Positions 45,802 through 54,077 of a DNA stretch of 64,000 nt are shown here, piece after piece. The stretch covers positions 2,790,001 to 2,854,000 of the forward strand of contig NZ_SHKK01000001.1 in NCBI RefSeq assembly GCF_004217135.1, written 5' to 3'. This stretch comes from Micromonospora violae (GTDB lineage Bacteria > Actinomycetota > Actinomycetes > Mycobacteriales > Micromonosporaceae). Made by a program: the position numbers and the translations under genes. Under the pieces are notes generated by a model that saw only the letters and a list, made by a program, of their open reading frames with translations, was not told the origin of the DNA and did not search any database. The stretch's first letter is position 1. Each line of letters opens with the position of its first letter.

Positions 45802-45830
45802 CGTCCCACGTTAGTGGACACGGTGGGACG
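45802..45830 (-). promoter_or_regulatory. inverted-repeat operator and -10 of XRE-NUDIX operon
   Basis: CGTCCCAC at 45802-45809 is inverted at 45823-45830 (13-base spacer). The minus-strand -10 TAACGT (45808-45813) overlaps the left arm, so autoregulation by the XRE protein is likely. Confidence 0.55.
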
Positions 45831-46046
45831 CGCAACGGTCATGAAAGTGTCCAGCATGGTGTCCGTCGGACGTTGGTGTGCCCGGGGCTGGTTCGTAGGT
45901 TCTGCGGCAGGGCCTCGCCGGTTCGCTTGCGGCAGATTCGCCGGGCTGGTGGGTGTCAGGGGGAAGGGGTTGTCGCCGGCCCTGGGAGTGGTCGGGTCGG
46001 GTGTCGGCGGCAGTCCCTTCCCTCTTCCAACGGACCGGGAGGGGTG

Positions 46047-46295
46047 GTGGGGTTGTTGTCGGTGCATCAGCCGGTACGGCCGCAGTGGATCTGCGCCGGG
46101 TGCGGGGCGGCGTGGCCGTGCCGGACCCGTAAGCGGCAGCTCGTGGCGGAGTTCACCGGTGCGCGGATCTCGCTGATACTGCACCTGTCGGCGTATCTGG
46201 TGCAGGCGTGTGAGGACCTGCCACACACCCCGTCGGGGGTTCTGCACGCGCGGTTCCTCGCCTGGCCACGCTCGGCGGCACTGCGCAACGAGTAG
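46047..46295 (+). CDS. small conserved actinobacterial protein with CxxC
   Basis: 82 residues from a GTG near GGGAGGGG (46036-46043). The motif PQWICAGCGAAWPCRTRKRQLVAEF has three cysteines (CxxC plus C), followed by a helical segment (ISLILHLSAYLVQACEDLP) and a C-terminus GVLHARFLAWPRS. Proteins of this kind are often labelled flavin reductase in databases, without support in the sequence. It may bind zinc. The 250 bases between it and the divergent XRE gene hold no other gene. Confidence 0.65.
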   Translation: MGLLSVHQPVRPQWICAGCGAAWPCRTRKRQLVAEFTGARISLILHLSAYLVQACEDLPHTPSGVLHARFLAWPRSAALRNE

Positions 46296-46302
46296 CACGC
46301 GC

Positions 46303-46329
46303 CCCGACCAGATCATGGGTCTGGTCGGG
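46303..46329 (+). terminator. hairpin after small CxxC protein
   Basis: CCCGACCAGA at 46303-46312 pairs perfectly with 46320-46329 around TCATGGG, 8 bases after the stop. Confidence 0.75.
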
Positions 46330-46482
46330 ACGCCGCTGGTCGGGCGTCAGTCGTCGGTGGTCGGGGTGCACGGCTCGGTTCATGCGGCGTAGCCCCACAC
46401 AGCGCAGCCGGCACTAACCGCCCCTGAGCAGGCATTATTGACACATGGCCCATCCGATGAACCGACCCCTGGAGGTACCACG

Positions 46483-46716
46483 ATGTTCACCACGAAATTC
46501 TGGAAGGCCACCGCCGAGCGGGCGGTGAAGAGCGCCGCGCAGGGTCTGCTGCTCTACTGGGGCGCCGACGTCGTGTTCAACGCGTGGCAGGCGGACTGGG
46601 CGGCGGCCGGCGGCATCGCGTCCGGCGCGGCGGTGTTGTCGGTGCTCACCTCACTGGTGAGTGCGAAGGTGTCCGGAGAGGGCGACTCGCCCAGCCTCGT
46701 CGCTGCCGAGCAGTGA
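46483..46716 (+). CDS. phage-type holin (r1t family-like)
   Basis: 77 residues with GGAGGT six bases before the ATG. An amphipathic start (TTKFWKATAERAVKSAAQG) and two short hydrophobic stretches (LLLYWGADVVFNAW, GGIASGAAVLSVLTSLVSA) are the class II holin pattern. No endolysin, tail or capsid gene is nearby, so this is either a domesticated holin or a relic. Such orphan holins may aid protein export or cell lysis. Confidence 0.8.
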   Translation: MFTTKFWKATAERAVKSAAQGLLLYWGADVVFNAWQADWAAAGGIASGAAVLSVLTSLVSAKVSGEGDSPSLVAAEQ

Positions 46717-46738
46717 CGTCACGCGGTTGCCAAGGGTT

Positions 46739-46767
46739 GCGCCCCGGCTGCGGCCTGCACGGGGCGC
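46739..46767. terminator. hairpin between holin and convergent gene
   Basis: GCGCCCC at 46739-46745 and GGGGCGC at 46761-46767 lie between convergent genes. Confidence 0.55.
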
Positions 46768-46813
46768 TTCCCGGTCGAACATGTCGTTGACGGCCGGCAG
46801 AGTAAGCGGACCG

Positions 46814-47482
46814 CTAATCATTCGTGGGCCGACGGTCCACGCCTTCCGGGGTGAACGAGAACGAGCCAGCAAAGGCACCGGGCCTGTGACGTACGGCGAG
46901 TACCACCCGTTCGGGGTGGACGCCCCGAAGCGTCGTCTCCGGTGCGCCCTCCGCGAAGGCATTCCACAGGTGAAAGCAGAGCAAGCCGTGGTCGGGATGG
47001 GCTGTGCCGTACACAAGGGTCTTGGGATAGTTGGGGTTGGTCCCGCCGATCCACAGCGATGGCGGCCCGAAGGCAGCGATCACCGCGGACAGCGACCGGT
47101 CCTGGACCACCCAATCGCCAATGTCGGCGCTCATGTGGCGGAGTTCCTCCTCCGACAACCTCCGATCCAGCTCCAGCCAGCCGAAGCGATGGGCGATCTC
47201 GGCGTAGACCGAGGCCGTGGCATCTCGCACGGCGGCGGCCGGCAGGATATTGGAGTACGCACCCGCGACGCCCATGGGGGCGAACGCGCCACGATCGCGC
47301 AGTCCATCACACTCCGTCTGCCACCGAGCCAGCCTTCCATCCACGGCAGCCATCGCCTCCAGCAGAAGCAGCTCGGCACTCTCGCGGCTGCCATACATTC
47401 CAGGGCGGCGAAGCACATCGTTCACCTTCGCCAGGTGATGCTGACGGGCCTCGGCGAGTTCCGGCTCCACTCCACTGCTCAT
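46814..47482 (-). CDS. conserved hypothetical protein
   Basis: 222 residues. No signal peptide or membrane helix. Sequence is balanced and globular: VNDVLRRPGMYGSRESAELLLLEAMAAVDGRL, HRFGWLELDRRLSEEELRHMSADIGDWVVQD, HGLLCFHLWNAFAEG, ending FAGSFSFTPEGVDRRP. The RRPGMYG segment recalls a phrase common in GyrB-like ATPase N-termini, but no further HATPase box follows. Function unknown. It is divergent from trmO with a 30-base gap. Confidence 0.75.
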   Translation of the reverse strand: MSSGVEPELAEARQHHLAKVNDVLRRPGMYGSRESAELLLLEAMAAVDGRLARWQTECDGLRDRGAFAPMGVAGAYSNILPAAAVRDATASVYAEIAHRFGWLELDRRLSEEELRHMSADIGDWVVQDRSLSAVIAAFGPPSLWIGGTNPNYPKTLVYGTAHPDHGLLCFHLWNAFAEGAPETTLRGVHPERVVLAVRHRPGAFAGSFSFTPEGVDRRPTND

Positions 47483-47500
47483 GATTGTCGATCATGGCAC

Positions 47501-47506
47501 TAGTCT
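47501..47506 (+). promoter_or_regulatory. -10 hexamer of trmO
   Basis: TAGTCT, six bases, then ATG at 47513: a leaderless start. The neighbouring ATGAT/ATCAT inverted repeat (47481-47495) lies over the divergent start. Confidence 0.45.
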
Positions 47507-47512
47507 CGACCT

Positions 47513-47980
47513 ATGCCGAGCTTCGAGATCACTCCGATAGGTACGGTGCGCAACGACCGGACGGACGTGCAGGACACGGACAACTGGGGTGCGGTTCGCA
47601 GCACGATCACCATCGACGAGCGCTTCGGTGAGGCGTGCCTCCAGGGCCTGGAAGGGTTCTCCCACGTCGAGGTGCTGTTCATCTTCGACCAGTTTCCGGA
47701 TCACGGCGATTACCGCGAACCTCGCCCCTACCGTGGTCGCTCAGACCTTCCGCCGGTTGGCGTATTCGCCGGCCGTGGCCCTCGCCGACCGAACCGCATC
47801 GGGGTTACGTGCTGCGCGATCGAGTCCGTCCACGGCCGCGAACTGACGGTGGTGGGCCTCGATGCGGTCTCCGGCACTCCGGTCATCGACCTGAAGCCGA
47901 CGATGGTGGAGTTCCTGCCGGTCAACACCAGGCAGCCGGACTGGGTCAGCCGCATGATGTCGGAGTACTTCCAGCCGTAA
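47513..47980 (+). CDS. trmO: tRNA (N6-threonylcarbamoyladenosine(37)-N6)-methyltransferase TrmO
   Basis: 155 residues, the single-domain form. Family hallmarks are present: IGTVRNDR at the start, GVFAGRGPRRPNRIGVT for SAM binding, and VSGTPVIDLKP. It methylates t6A37 of threonine tRNAs using SAM. Some short actinobacterial members act on other substrates, so the specific tRNA assignment is from family. It stands alone with a leaderless promoter. Confidence 0.85.
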   Translation: MPSFEITPIGTVRNDRTDVQDTDNWGAVRSTITIDERFGEACLQGLEGFSHVEVLFIFDQFPDHGDYREPRPYRGRSDLPPVGVFAGRGPRRPNRIGVTCCAIESVHGRELTVVGLDAVSGTPVIDLKPTMVEFLPVNTRQPDWVSRMMSEYFQP

Positions 47981-48055
47981 GGTGTGCCAGTGCACGGTCG
48001 CCGGCCACGCTGGTCGTGGCTCTCATCTGGCCTGCGCGGTGCCACGGGCAGGGCC

Positions 48056-48175
48056 GTGGTCGGCGAAGAACACGGCCTGCCACTGCACCGCTTCCCGCTG
48101 CACCGCACCGCCGACGCTCACCGAGCGGTGGAGACCGGCGCGGTCGGCAAGGTCCTGGTCGACGTCACGCCCTGA
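48056..48175 (+). pseudogene. 3' remnant of a zinc-type quinone oxidoreductase
   Basis: About 39 codons ending VLVDVTP-stop read GLPLHRFPLHRTADAHRAVETGAVGKVLV without interruption, the usual C-terminus of NADPH:quinone reductase/alcohol dehydrogenase proteins (PL..AAEAHR..E.G..GKVLL). Upstream sequence does not continue the family in any frame, so the rest has been lost. No start codon or promoter is apparent. Confidence 0.55.
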
Positions 48176-48254
48176 CGTTCACGGCTGTCGCATTCACCGA
48201 AACCCCGGGATCCCGCGTTCCGGCCGAAGGTGCCTGTCGGGGGCCGCGCTGTCG

Positions 48255-48653
48255 TCAGCGAGCATATTTCTCGATGGCGGCCGGCGTCACCGGGGTGAAA
48301 AAGTTGACCAGGTTGCCGTCGGGGTCGCGGAACAGTAACGCCCGGTTGCCCCAGGGCATCGTGGTGGGCTCGTTGACGAAGTCCTCGACGAAGCCGGCCA
48401 GGTTCTGATGCACGCCGTCCACGTCGTCCACGAGGAACTCGATGATGACGGTGTGATTGTCGGCCGGACGGGCGGCGCCGGGCGCGAACAGCGGGACGGT
48501 GCGGGTGCTGCCGATCGCGAGGGTCGCGGAGGTGGTCCTGACCTCAGCGAAATCCTCGTTGGCCCAGCTCGCCTGCACTCCCGTGGCTCGCTCGTAGAAG
48601 TCGACGAGACGCGCGACGTCGTCCGTGATGATGCGGGTCGAGACAAAGTTCAT
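48255..48653 (-). CDS. VOC-family protein
   Basis: 132 residues from the ATG at 48653 with AAGGAG upstream. Two VOC units: RIITDDVARLVDFYERATGVQASW and HTVIIEFLVDDVDGVHQNLAGF, ending LFRDPDGNLVNFFTPVTP with the conserved metal-site Asn-Leu-Val. It is probably a small-molecule binding or lyase/dioxygenase-fold protein. It is divergent from a WYL regulator 92 bp away, the usual target arrangement. Confidence 0.87.
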   Translation of the reverse strand: MNFVSTRIITDDVARLVDFYERATGVQASWANEDFAEVRTTSATLAIGSTRTVPLFAPGAARPADNHTVIIEFLVDDVDGVHQNLAGFVEDFVNEPTTMPWGNRALLFRDPDGNLVNFFTPVTPAAIEKYAR

Positions 48654-48733
48654 CGTGATCTCCTTGTTCCGGTGGAGCCGTTCCACGTCGCATGCTAGGA
48701 CCAATACCGGACAGAAACGGTCCATATTTACGC

Positions 48734-48739
48734 TAAGTT
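48734..48739 (+). promoter_or_regulatory. -10 hexamer of WYL regulator
   Basis: TAAGTT, six bases, then ATG at 48746. GGACC...GGTCC half-sites (48698-48723) in the same gap may bind the regulator. Confidence 0.4.
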
Positions 48740-48745
48740 CCCTGC

Positions 48746-49759
48746 ATGGCTCGACCTACCGCTCGCGTGCTCACTCTGCTGGAGCTCCTACAGTCGGGCG
48801 GCATCCGGACGGTGGCCGAACTCGCCGACCGGCTCGGCGTCGACGGGCGCACCGTGCGGCGGTACGTGAACCACCTGATCGACCTCGACGTGCCCGTCGA
48901 GTCGGTGCGCGGCCGCTACGGCGGGTACCGACTCGCTTCCGGATACCGCATGCCTCCGCTCATGCTGGGCGACGACGAAGCGCTCGCCGTGCTGCTCGGC
49001 TTGGTCGCCGGTCGCCGAACGGGGTTGATGACGGCGATGGGCACGGCGAGTGAGACGGCGGCGGCGAAGATCCGGCGGGTACTGCCCGAGCGGCTCGCCC
49101 GCAGGCTCGACACTGTGCTCGAATCCCTCACCTTCACGGCTCCGCCCGGCGAGTTCGCCGTCCCGGAGACCGGGGTCCTGCTCTCTCTCGCCGATGCCGT
49201 GCACCATCGCCGGCCGGTCTCGATCAGGTACACCGCCGCCGACGGGCGGCACAGCGAACGCACGCTGCACCCGTACGGGCTCGTCGCCCATTCGGGCCGG
49301 TGGTACGTCACGGGCGCGGATCCCGAGATCGGCGAGGACCGGACGTTCCGGTTGGATCGCATCGCAGACGCGAGGACTCTGCCCGGCTCGTTCGAGCCGC
49401 CCGCCGGACTCGATCCGGCGCAGCGCGTCCTCTCCGGGCTCGCCAAGGCTCCGTACCGGCATCACGTGACACTGTGGATCCAGGGAACCGTCGAGCAGAT
49501 CCGCGCCCGACTTCCCGCCAGCGTCGCGAGCGTGGAGGAGTCCCCGTCCAGGGCAGATGCAGATCCAGAGACCGAGCGGTGGCTCCGCGTCGAGCTGTGG
49601 GCGGAGCGGCTCGACTGGTTGCCTCCGGTGCTCGCGTCGCTCGACCAGCCGTTCGTCATCGAGCGACCGGATGAGCTCCGCGGTCTCGTCATCGCGCTCG
49701 CCGACCGGCTCGCGACGTCCGCCCGCAGAGTCCACCTCACGCATAACGACGGCCCGTGA
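48746..49759 (+). CDS. YafY-type HTH-WYL transcriptional regulator
   Basis: 337 residues. N-terminal HTH (RVLTLLELLQSGGIRTVAELADRLGVDGRTVRRYVNHLIDL), central WYL-like domain (VSIRYTAADGRHSERTLHPYGLVAHSGRWYVTGAD) and the C-terminal WCX extension (HVTLWIQGTVEQIRARL...FVIERPDELRGLVIALADRL). It likely binds a nucleotide or small ligand and controls the divergent VOC gene and itself. Confidence 0.9.
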   Translation: MARPTARVLTLLELLQSGGIRTVAELADRLGVDGRTVRRYVNHLIDLDVPVESVRGRYGGYRLASGYRMPPLMLGDDEALAVLLGLVAGRRTGLMTAMGTASETAAAKIRRVLPERLARRLDTVLESLTFTAPPGEFAVPETGVLLSLADAVHHRRPVSIRYTAADGRHSERTLHPYGLVAHSGRWYVTGADPEIGEDRTFRLDRIADARTLPGSFEPPAGLDPAQRVLSGLAKAPYRHHVTLWIQGTVEQIRARLPASVASVEESPSRADADPETERWLRVELWAERLDWLPPVLASLDQPFVIERPDELRGLVIALADRLATSARRVHLTHNDGP

Positions 49760-49778
49760 CAGCCGTGCGCTGAACGCT

Positions 49779-50486
49779 TCAGCTCGCCACCGGCGTCGGC
49801 GGGTGAACGGTTGGCGGCGCTTCGTCCAGTGCCTGCCGGCGCACGCCGCGGATGAGCAGGTAGCCGATCATCCAGAACTCGCCGACGGAGGCGGGATACG
49901 CCAGGGCCTCGGCGACTACTTGTGCGTCAGGGGCGAGGTATCTGATGAACGCGCTGAGCACGTACCCGACACCGCCACCGACGAGGATCCAGCCCAGCAC
50001 GCGGGGCATCCAACCCGATCGCAGTACGCACCAGCCCATGGGGACGAGCCACAGGCCGAAGAACAGTGCTCCCACGCCCCACAGGCTGTCGCTGACCAGG
50101 TACAGAACCTGGACGTTGGCCGCCGCGTCGCCGACCGGGTCGACCGATACCGCGACCGTCGTGGCCAACAGTGCCGCGCTCACGAGGCCCACGATCGTGT
50201 TGACCAGACCGAATGCGGCGATCCCGCTCGCGGCGGAGCGGTCCACGGTGCGGAACAGGCGATAGAACCAGACGGCGGCGAGGGTCTGGGTGACGACCAT
50301 GCCCAGTTCCAAGGCAACGCCAGCGCGGGCGAGCGACTCGTGCGCAACCAGGTTGGCCAGCGTCGCATTGGCGTCGTCGGCTGCGAAGATCTGCGGGCGG
50401 ACAATAAGGAACCCGAGTACGCCGGTGATGGCATTACCGAGGTAGAACAGCCCGGCCGTGCGGGCGGTACGTGTCGACGCGTGCAT
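49779..50486 (-). CDS. DUF4386-family membrane protein
   Basis: 235 residues from the ATG at 50486 with GAGGGAG upstream. Six hydrophobic helices, including AGLFYLGNAITGVLGFLIV, LVNTIVGLVSAALLATTVAV, LWGVGALFFGLWLVPMGW and VLGWILVGGGVGYVLSAFI, make the DUF4386 pattern. Function is unknown for the family. A consensus promoter with a 20-bp palindrome over its -35 lies 136-177 bases upstream, so expression is regulated. Confidence 0.85.
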   Translation of the reverse strand: MHASTRTARTAGLFYLGNAITGVLGFLIVRPQIFAADDANATLANLVAHESLARAGVALELGMVVTQTLAAVWFYRLFRTVDRSAASGIAAFGLVNTIVGLVSAALLATTVAVSVDPVGDAAANVQVLYLVSDSLWGVGALFFGLWLVPMGWCVLRSGWMPRVLGWILVGGGVGYVLSAFIRYLAPDAQVVAEALAYPASVGEFWMIGYLLIRGVRRQALDEAPPTVHPPTPVAS

Positions 50487-50621
50487 CGTGGCTCCCTCTC
50501 GATCCGGGCGAGGCGTTGAGGGGTTCGCATGAGCTCCCCTCGACTTCGGGTGTGTGGAACCGGGCAGCTGTTTCTCCTCGGAGGAAACGCCCCTCCAATG
50601 TAAGAAAAACTTGACATGTCG

Positions 50622-50663
50622 AAGGTAAAGCAGCTCCGACACGGTGTCAAGAATTCTTAACAC
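50622..50663 (-). promoter_or_regulatory. promoter overlapped by a 20-bp palindrome
   Basis: On the minus strand TTGACA (50650-50645), 17 bases, TACCTT (50627-50622). The -35 lies inside a near-perfect palindrome 50644-50663 (AAGAATTCTT core, one symmetric mismatch). A second palindrome GACATGTC lies just downstream of the -10. Confidence 0.7.
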
Positions 50664-50727
50664 AGCCCGGGACCGCAATCGCTGCCGTAGCCACCACACC
50701 CGCCGATCGCTCGCGGCCGCAACGTCC

Positions 50728-52152
50728 TCAATTGACGATGTGCGCCCGAACCTCCGCGACCGCGTCGGCGAGGACGTCCACTCCTTCGGTGATGGCGCGT
50801 TCGGGAAGGGTGGCGTAACCGAAGATCAACCCGCCAGGTCCGGCGGGGCTGAGTCGGTACCGGGCGACGCCCTGCACGGCCAGCCCGCGGTGGGCGGCCG
50901 CGGCCACGACCGCGGCCTCGTCGAGGCCGGGCGGCAGCCAGGTGACGACGTGTTGGCCCGCTGCGACACCGACCGGTTCCAGGTCGGGCAACCGGGTACG
51001 CAGGGCGGCCAGCAGTGCGTCGCGGCGGCGGCGGTAGACCGGGCGCATGCGCCGCAGGTGCCTGTCGAACTCGCCGCGGGTGAGGAAGTCGGCGAAGGTC
51101 AGTTGGTCGATGACGGGAGAGCCACGGTCGGCCAGTACCTTGGCCGCGGTGATGTCGTCGACCAGGTGCGCCGGTGCCAGCAGCCAGCCGAGGCGCAGCC
51201 CTGGCGCCAGGGTCTTGCTCGCGGTGCCGCAGTACACGACGGTGTCGGGTGCCAACCCCTGCATGGCGCCGATGGGCGAACGGTCGTAGCGGTACTCCGC
51301 GTCGTAGTCGTCCTCGATCACCACGGCGCCCCGGCGCTGGGCCCAGTCGATCACTCGGGCCCGCGCGGGGGCCGACAGGACCCCGCCGGTGGGCCACTGG
51401 TGCGAGGGCGTCAACACGACTGCGTCCGCATCGCTCTGTTCGAGTGCCTCGACGAGAATGCCGTCGGGCCCGACCGGGACGCCGATCACGTCCAGGCCGG
51501 CGGCGGCCGCGACGGGGCGGGCGTCGTCGTCCGGGGACGGGTCCTCGACGGCCAGCCGGCGGGCGCCGCGCGCCGCGAGCACCTGGATCAGCAGCGCGAC
51601 CCCCTGCCCGTAGCCGTTGCAGATCACGACGTTCTCCGGGCGGGCCGACGTGCCGCGGACGCGGTTGAGGTAGTCGGCCAGAGCCGCGTGCAGTTCGGGC
51701 ACGCCCCGCCCGTCGAGGTAGGCGAAGTGGTCGTTCGGCGCGGTGGTGAGGACCGCGCGGATCGACCGCAGCCAGGCCGCCCGGGGGAACGACGACACGT
51801 CGGTGCGGCCGTACCCGAAGTCGATCCGGGCTGCCAGCCGATCGCCGGCGGGGCGATCCACGGGCGTCGGAGCCGGGTCGACCGCAACCTGGGTGTAGCC
51901 GCCCGCCCTACTGGTGAGGTAGCCCTCGGCGACGAGTTGCTGGTACGCCTCGACCACGACGCCGCGTGAGACGCCGAGATCGGCTGCGATGGTGCGGGTG
52001 GGTGGCAGGGACGTCCCGAGACGCAACCGGCCGGCCCGGATGCCGCCCCGGATCGAGGCGGCGATCTGCCGGTGCAGCGGTTCGGCCGCGGACCGGTCGA
52101 CAGCAATGAGCAGGTCCTGCGCCGTACTCGAATTGGTCCTCATACTGCCCAT
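50728..52152 (-). CDS. MocR/PdxR-type GntR regulator with aminotransferase domain
   Basis: 474 residues. GntR winged helix at the N-terminus (PLHRQIAASIRGGIRAGRLRLGTSLPPTRTIAADLGVSRGVVVEAYQQL), a linker, then a fold-type I aminotransferase domain with VICNGYGQGVALL, IEDDYDAEYRYDR and the PLP lysine in GTASKTLAPGLRLGW. It should bind PLP and activate or repress nearby genes. ATG 52152 and 52143 are both possible starts. It is divergent from an FAD oxidase with 47 bp between starts. Confidence 0.9.
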   Translation of the reverse strand: MGSMRTNSSTAQDLLIAVDRSAAEPLHRQIAASIRGGIRAGRLRLGTSLPPTRTIAADLGVSRGVVVEAYQQLVAEGYLTSRAGGYTQVAVDPAPTPVDRPAGDRLAARIDFGYGRTDVSSFPRAAWLRSIRAVLTTAPNDHFAYLDGRGVPELHAALADYLNRVRGTSARPENVVICNGYGQGVALLIQVLAARGARRLAVEDPSPDDDARPVAAAAGLDVIGVPVGPDGILVEALEQSDADAVVLTPSHQWPTGGVLSAPARARVIDWAQRRGAVVIEDDYDAEYRYDRSPIGAMQGLAPDTVVYCGTASKTLAPGLRLGWLLAPAHLVDDITAAKVLADRGSPVIDQLTFADFLTRGEFDRHLRRMRPVYRRRRDALLAALRTRLPDLEPVGVAAGQHVVTWLPPGLDEAAVVAAAAHRGLAVQGVARYRLSPAGPGGLIFGYATLPERAITEGVDVLADAVAEVRAHIVN

Positions 52153-52160
52153 GCGATCGG

Positions 52161-52189
52161 ACCTTACCGGGGGTACCGATTTCCGTCAG
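52161..52189 (-). promoter_or_regulatory. promoter of MocR gene
   Basis: CTGACG, 17 bases, TAAGGT, then 8 bases to the ATG at 52152: a leaderless regulator gene with a well-spaced promoter that overlaps the divergent start region. Confidence 0.5.
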
Positions 52190-52199
52190 GCTCCACGGC

Positions 52200-53552
52200 A
52201 TGACGACAGCGACAAGCCTCCGCCTCGCCGGCCGCCTCCTCACCCCGGACGACCCGGGTTACGACGCCGCCCGCACCGTCTGGAACACCATGATCGACCG
52301 ACGCCCGCGAATGATCGTGCGGGCCGCGAGCGTCACCGACGTGGTGACCGCCGTACGCCTGGCCCGGGAACTCGACCTGGAGATCGGGGTGCGCTGCGGC
52401 GGGCACAACGTGGCCGGCCTCGCTGTCCCCGCCAACGGGCTGATGATCGACCTGACCGCGCTGAACGCCGTCCGGGTCGACCCGATCCGGCGACGCGCCC
52501 GCGTCCAGGGCGGCGCGCTGCTGGGCGCACTCGACCGGGCATCGCAGACATACGGCCTGGCCACGACCGCCGGCAACGTCTCGCACACCGGCGTCGGCGG
52601 CCTGACCCTCGGTGGCGGCATGGGCTGGCTCGCCCGCCAACATGGTCTGGCCTGCGACAACGTCGCCTCGTACACGATGGTCACGGCCGACGGGGACGTG
52701 GTGACCGCGAGCCGAACCGAGAACCCCGACCTCTTCTGGGGCCTGCGCGGTGGGGGTGGCAACTTCGGCATCGTCACCGATTTCGACTTCCATCTGCACC
52801 ACATCGGAACGCAGACCCTGGTCGCCGAGTTCGACTTCCGCGCCGAGGACGCCGTACCGGTGCTCGAAGCCTGGCGGGACCTCAACGCCGTCGCCCCACG
52901 GCAGGCGACCTTCACCGCCGCTGTGCAGAGCACACCCGACGGCCCCATCGCCACCGTCGGCTTCGTCTGGGTCGGCGACCCCGCGCAGGGCCACCGGTTG
53001 GTGCCGGCGATGCGCGCACTCGGCCGCCCGGTCGCCGAGCGGGTCACCACCCCGTCCTACCTCGAACTTCAGCAACGCGACGACACCACCGGCGGCCACA
53101 CCTACCGCCGGTACTCCAGCGCGCACTACCTGCGGCAGTTCCCCACCGCCGCGATCGAGGCCTTCCTGCTGCGCGGCGCGGCAGACCTGCACGTCGGCAC
53201 CCACCTGCCCAGCGTCGGCCTGCAGGCGTACGGCGGCGCGATCGCCGACGTCCCGGACGCCGACGCCGCGTTCAGTCACCGCGAAACCACGTTCGAGTAC
53301 GGTGCCGGCTCGCGCTGGACCGAACCATCCGAAGACGACGACCGGATGGCAGCGGCCCGCAGTGCCGGAGCCGCGCTCGATCCGTACGCCCACGGCGTCT
53401 ACGTCAACTCGCTCGCCGCCGACGAGGGGCAACGCGGGGTACGCCGCGCATACCCGACCGCCAAGCTCGCCAGGCTGACCGCACTCAAGGACGTCTGGGA
53501 CCCGCAGAACGTCTTCCACCTCAACCACAACGTCCGGCCCAGCCACGCCTGA
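52200..53552 (+). CDS. FAD-linked oxidase, berberine-bridge-enzyme family
   Basis: 450 residues. PCMH FAD domain with the histidyl-flavin site GVRCGGHNVAG and GLTLGGGMGWLARQHG; the BBE C-terminal box DVWDPQNVFHLNHNV is intact. The second covalent-flavin cysteine usual in bicovalent BBEs is not in its normal place. No signal peptide, so probably a cytoplasmic oxidase of sugars or secondary metabolites. The divergent MocR regulator is its likely controller. Confidence 0.87.
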   Translation: MTTATSLRLAGRLLTPDDPGYDAARTVWNTMIDRRPRMIVRAASVTDVVTAVRLARELDLEIGVRCGGHNVAGLAVPANGLMIDLTALNAVRVDPIRRRARVQGGALLGALDRASQTYGLATTAGNVSHTGVGGLTLGGGMGWLARQHGLACDNVASYTMVTADGDVVTASRTENPDLFWGLRGGGGNFGIVTDFDFHLHHIGTQTLVAEFDFRAEDAVPVLEAWRDLNAVAPRQATFTAAVQSTPDGPIATVGFVWVGDPAQGHRLVPAMRALGRPVAERVTTPSYLELQQRDDTTGGHTYRRYSSAHYLRQFPTAAIEAFLLRGAADLHVGTHLPSVGLQAYGGAIADVPDADAAFSHRETTFEYGAGSRWTEPSEDDDRMAAARSAGAALDPYAHGVYVNSLAADEGQRGVRRAYPTAKLARLTALKDVWDPQNVFHLNHNVRPSHA

Positions 53553-53576
53553 GCAAGGCCGCGCAGCTGCTTCCGC

Positions 53577-54077
53577 TCAGGCAGACCGCTGCGCGGTGTC
53601 GCCGCTGCGTAGGCGGTCGAGCTCGGCAACGTACATCGCCTGCATGTGGTCATAGTGCCGGACCAGCAGCTTGACCTCCTCAGCGCTGTAGCCCTCGATG
53701 AGCCGCTCCGCCCGCTCGGCGAACCGCTCGTACGGTCGGCTCAGCTCGGCGGTCCGCTCCGGCCGCAGGGCGACGATCACCCGCCGCCGGTCCGCCGGGT
53801 CGCGCTCGGCCGTCACGTACCCCGCCTGTTGGAGCCGGCGCAGCATGCTGGTCACCGCCCCGGTGGTGAGGTTGGTCCGCTCGGCGACCTGCCCGGCGGT
53901 GGCGGATCCGACGTCCGCCAGGAAGTCCAGGCACTCCAGGTCGCTCACGGTGAGGCCCAGCCGCTCCGCGATGGCGTACCGGAACACCATGGACAGCCGC
54001 GACATCTCCCGCCCGGCGCGCATCAGGTCGGCCATCGCGGGCGCACGGGCCGGCTCGTGGGACATGCCCGCAATCAT
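53577..54077 (-). CDS. MarR-family regulator
   Basis: 166 residues; the ATG at 54077 overlaps the monooxygenase stop (ATGA), with an in-frame ATG at 54065 as alternative. The winged helix is clear: LTVSDLECLDFLADVGSATAGQVAERTNLTTGAVTSMLRRLQQAGYVTAERDPADRRRVIVAL. It is co-transcribed behind the flavin monooxygenase and probably represses that operon at the ATCTTA-N5-TAAGAT site. Confidence 0.9.
   Translation of the reverse strand: MIAGMSHEPARAPAMADLMRAGREMSRLSMVFRYAIAERLGLTVSDLECLDFLADVGSATAGQVAERTNLTTGAVTSMLRRLQQAGYVTAERDPADRRRVIVALRPERTAELSRPYERFAERAERLIEGYSAEEVKLLVRHYDHMQAMYVAELDRLRSGDTAQRSA

Noticed and set aside
46483..46716. Start of a prophage
   Set aside because: No integrase, endolysin, structural gene or attachment site was found in the flanks.
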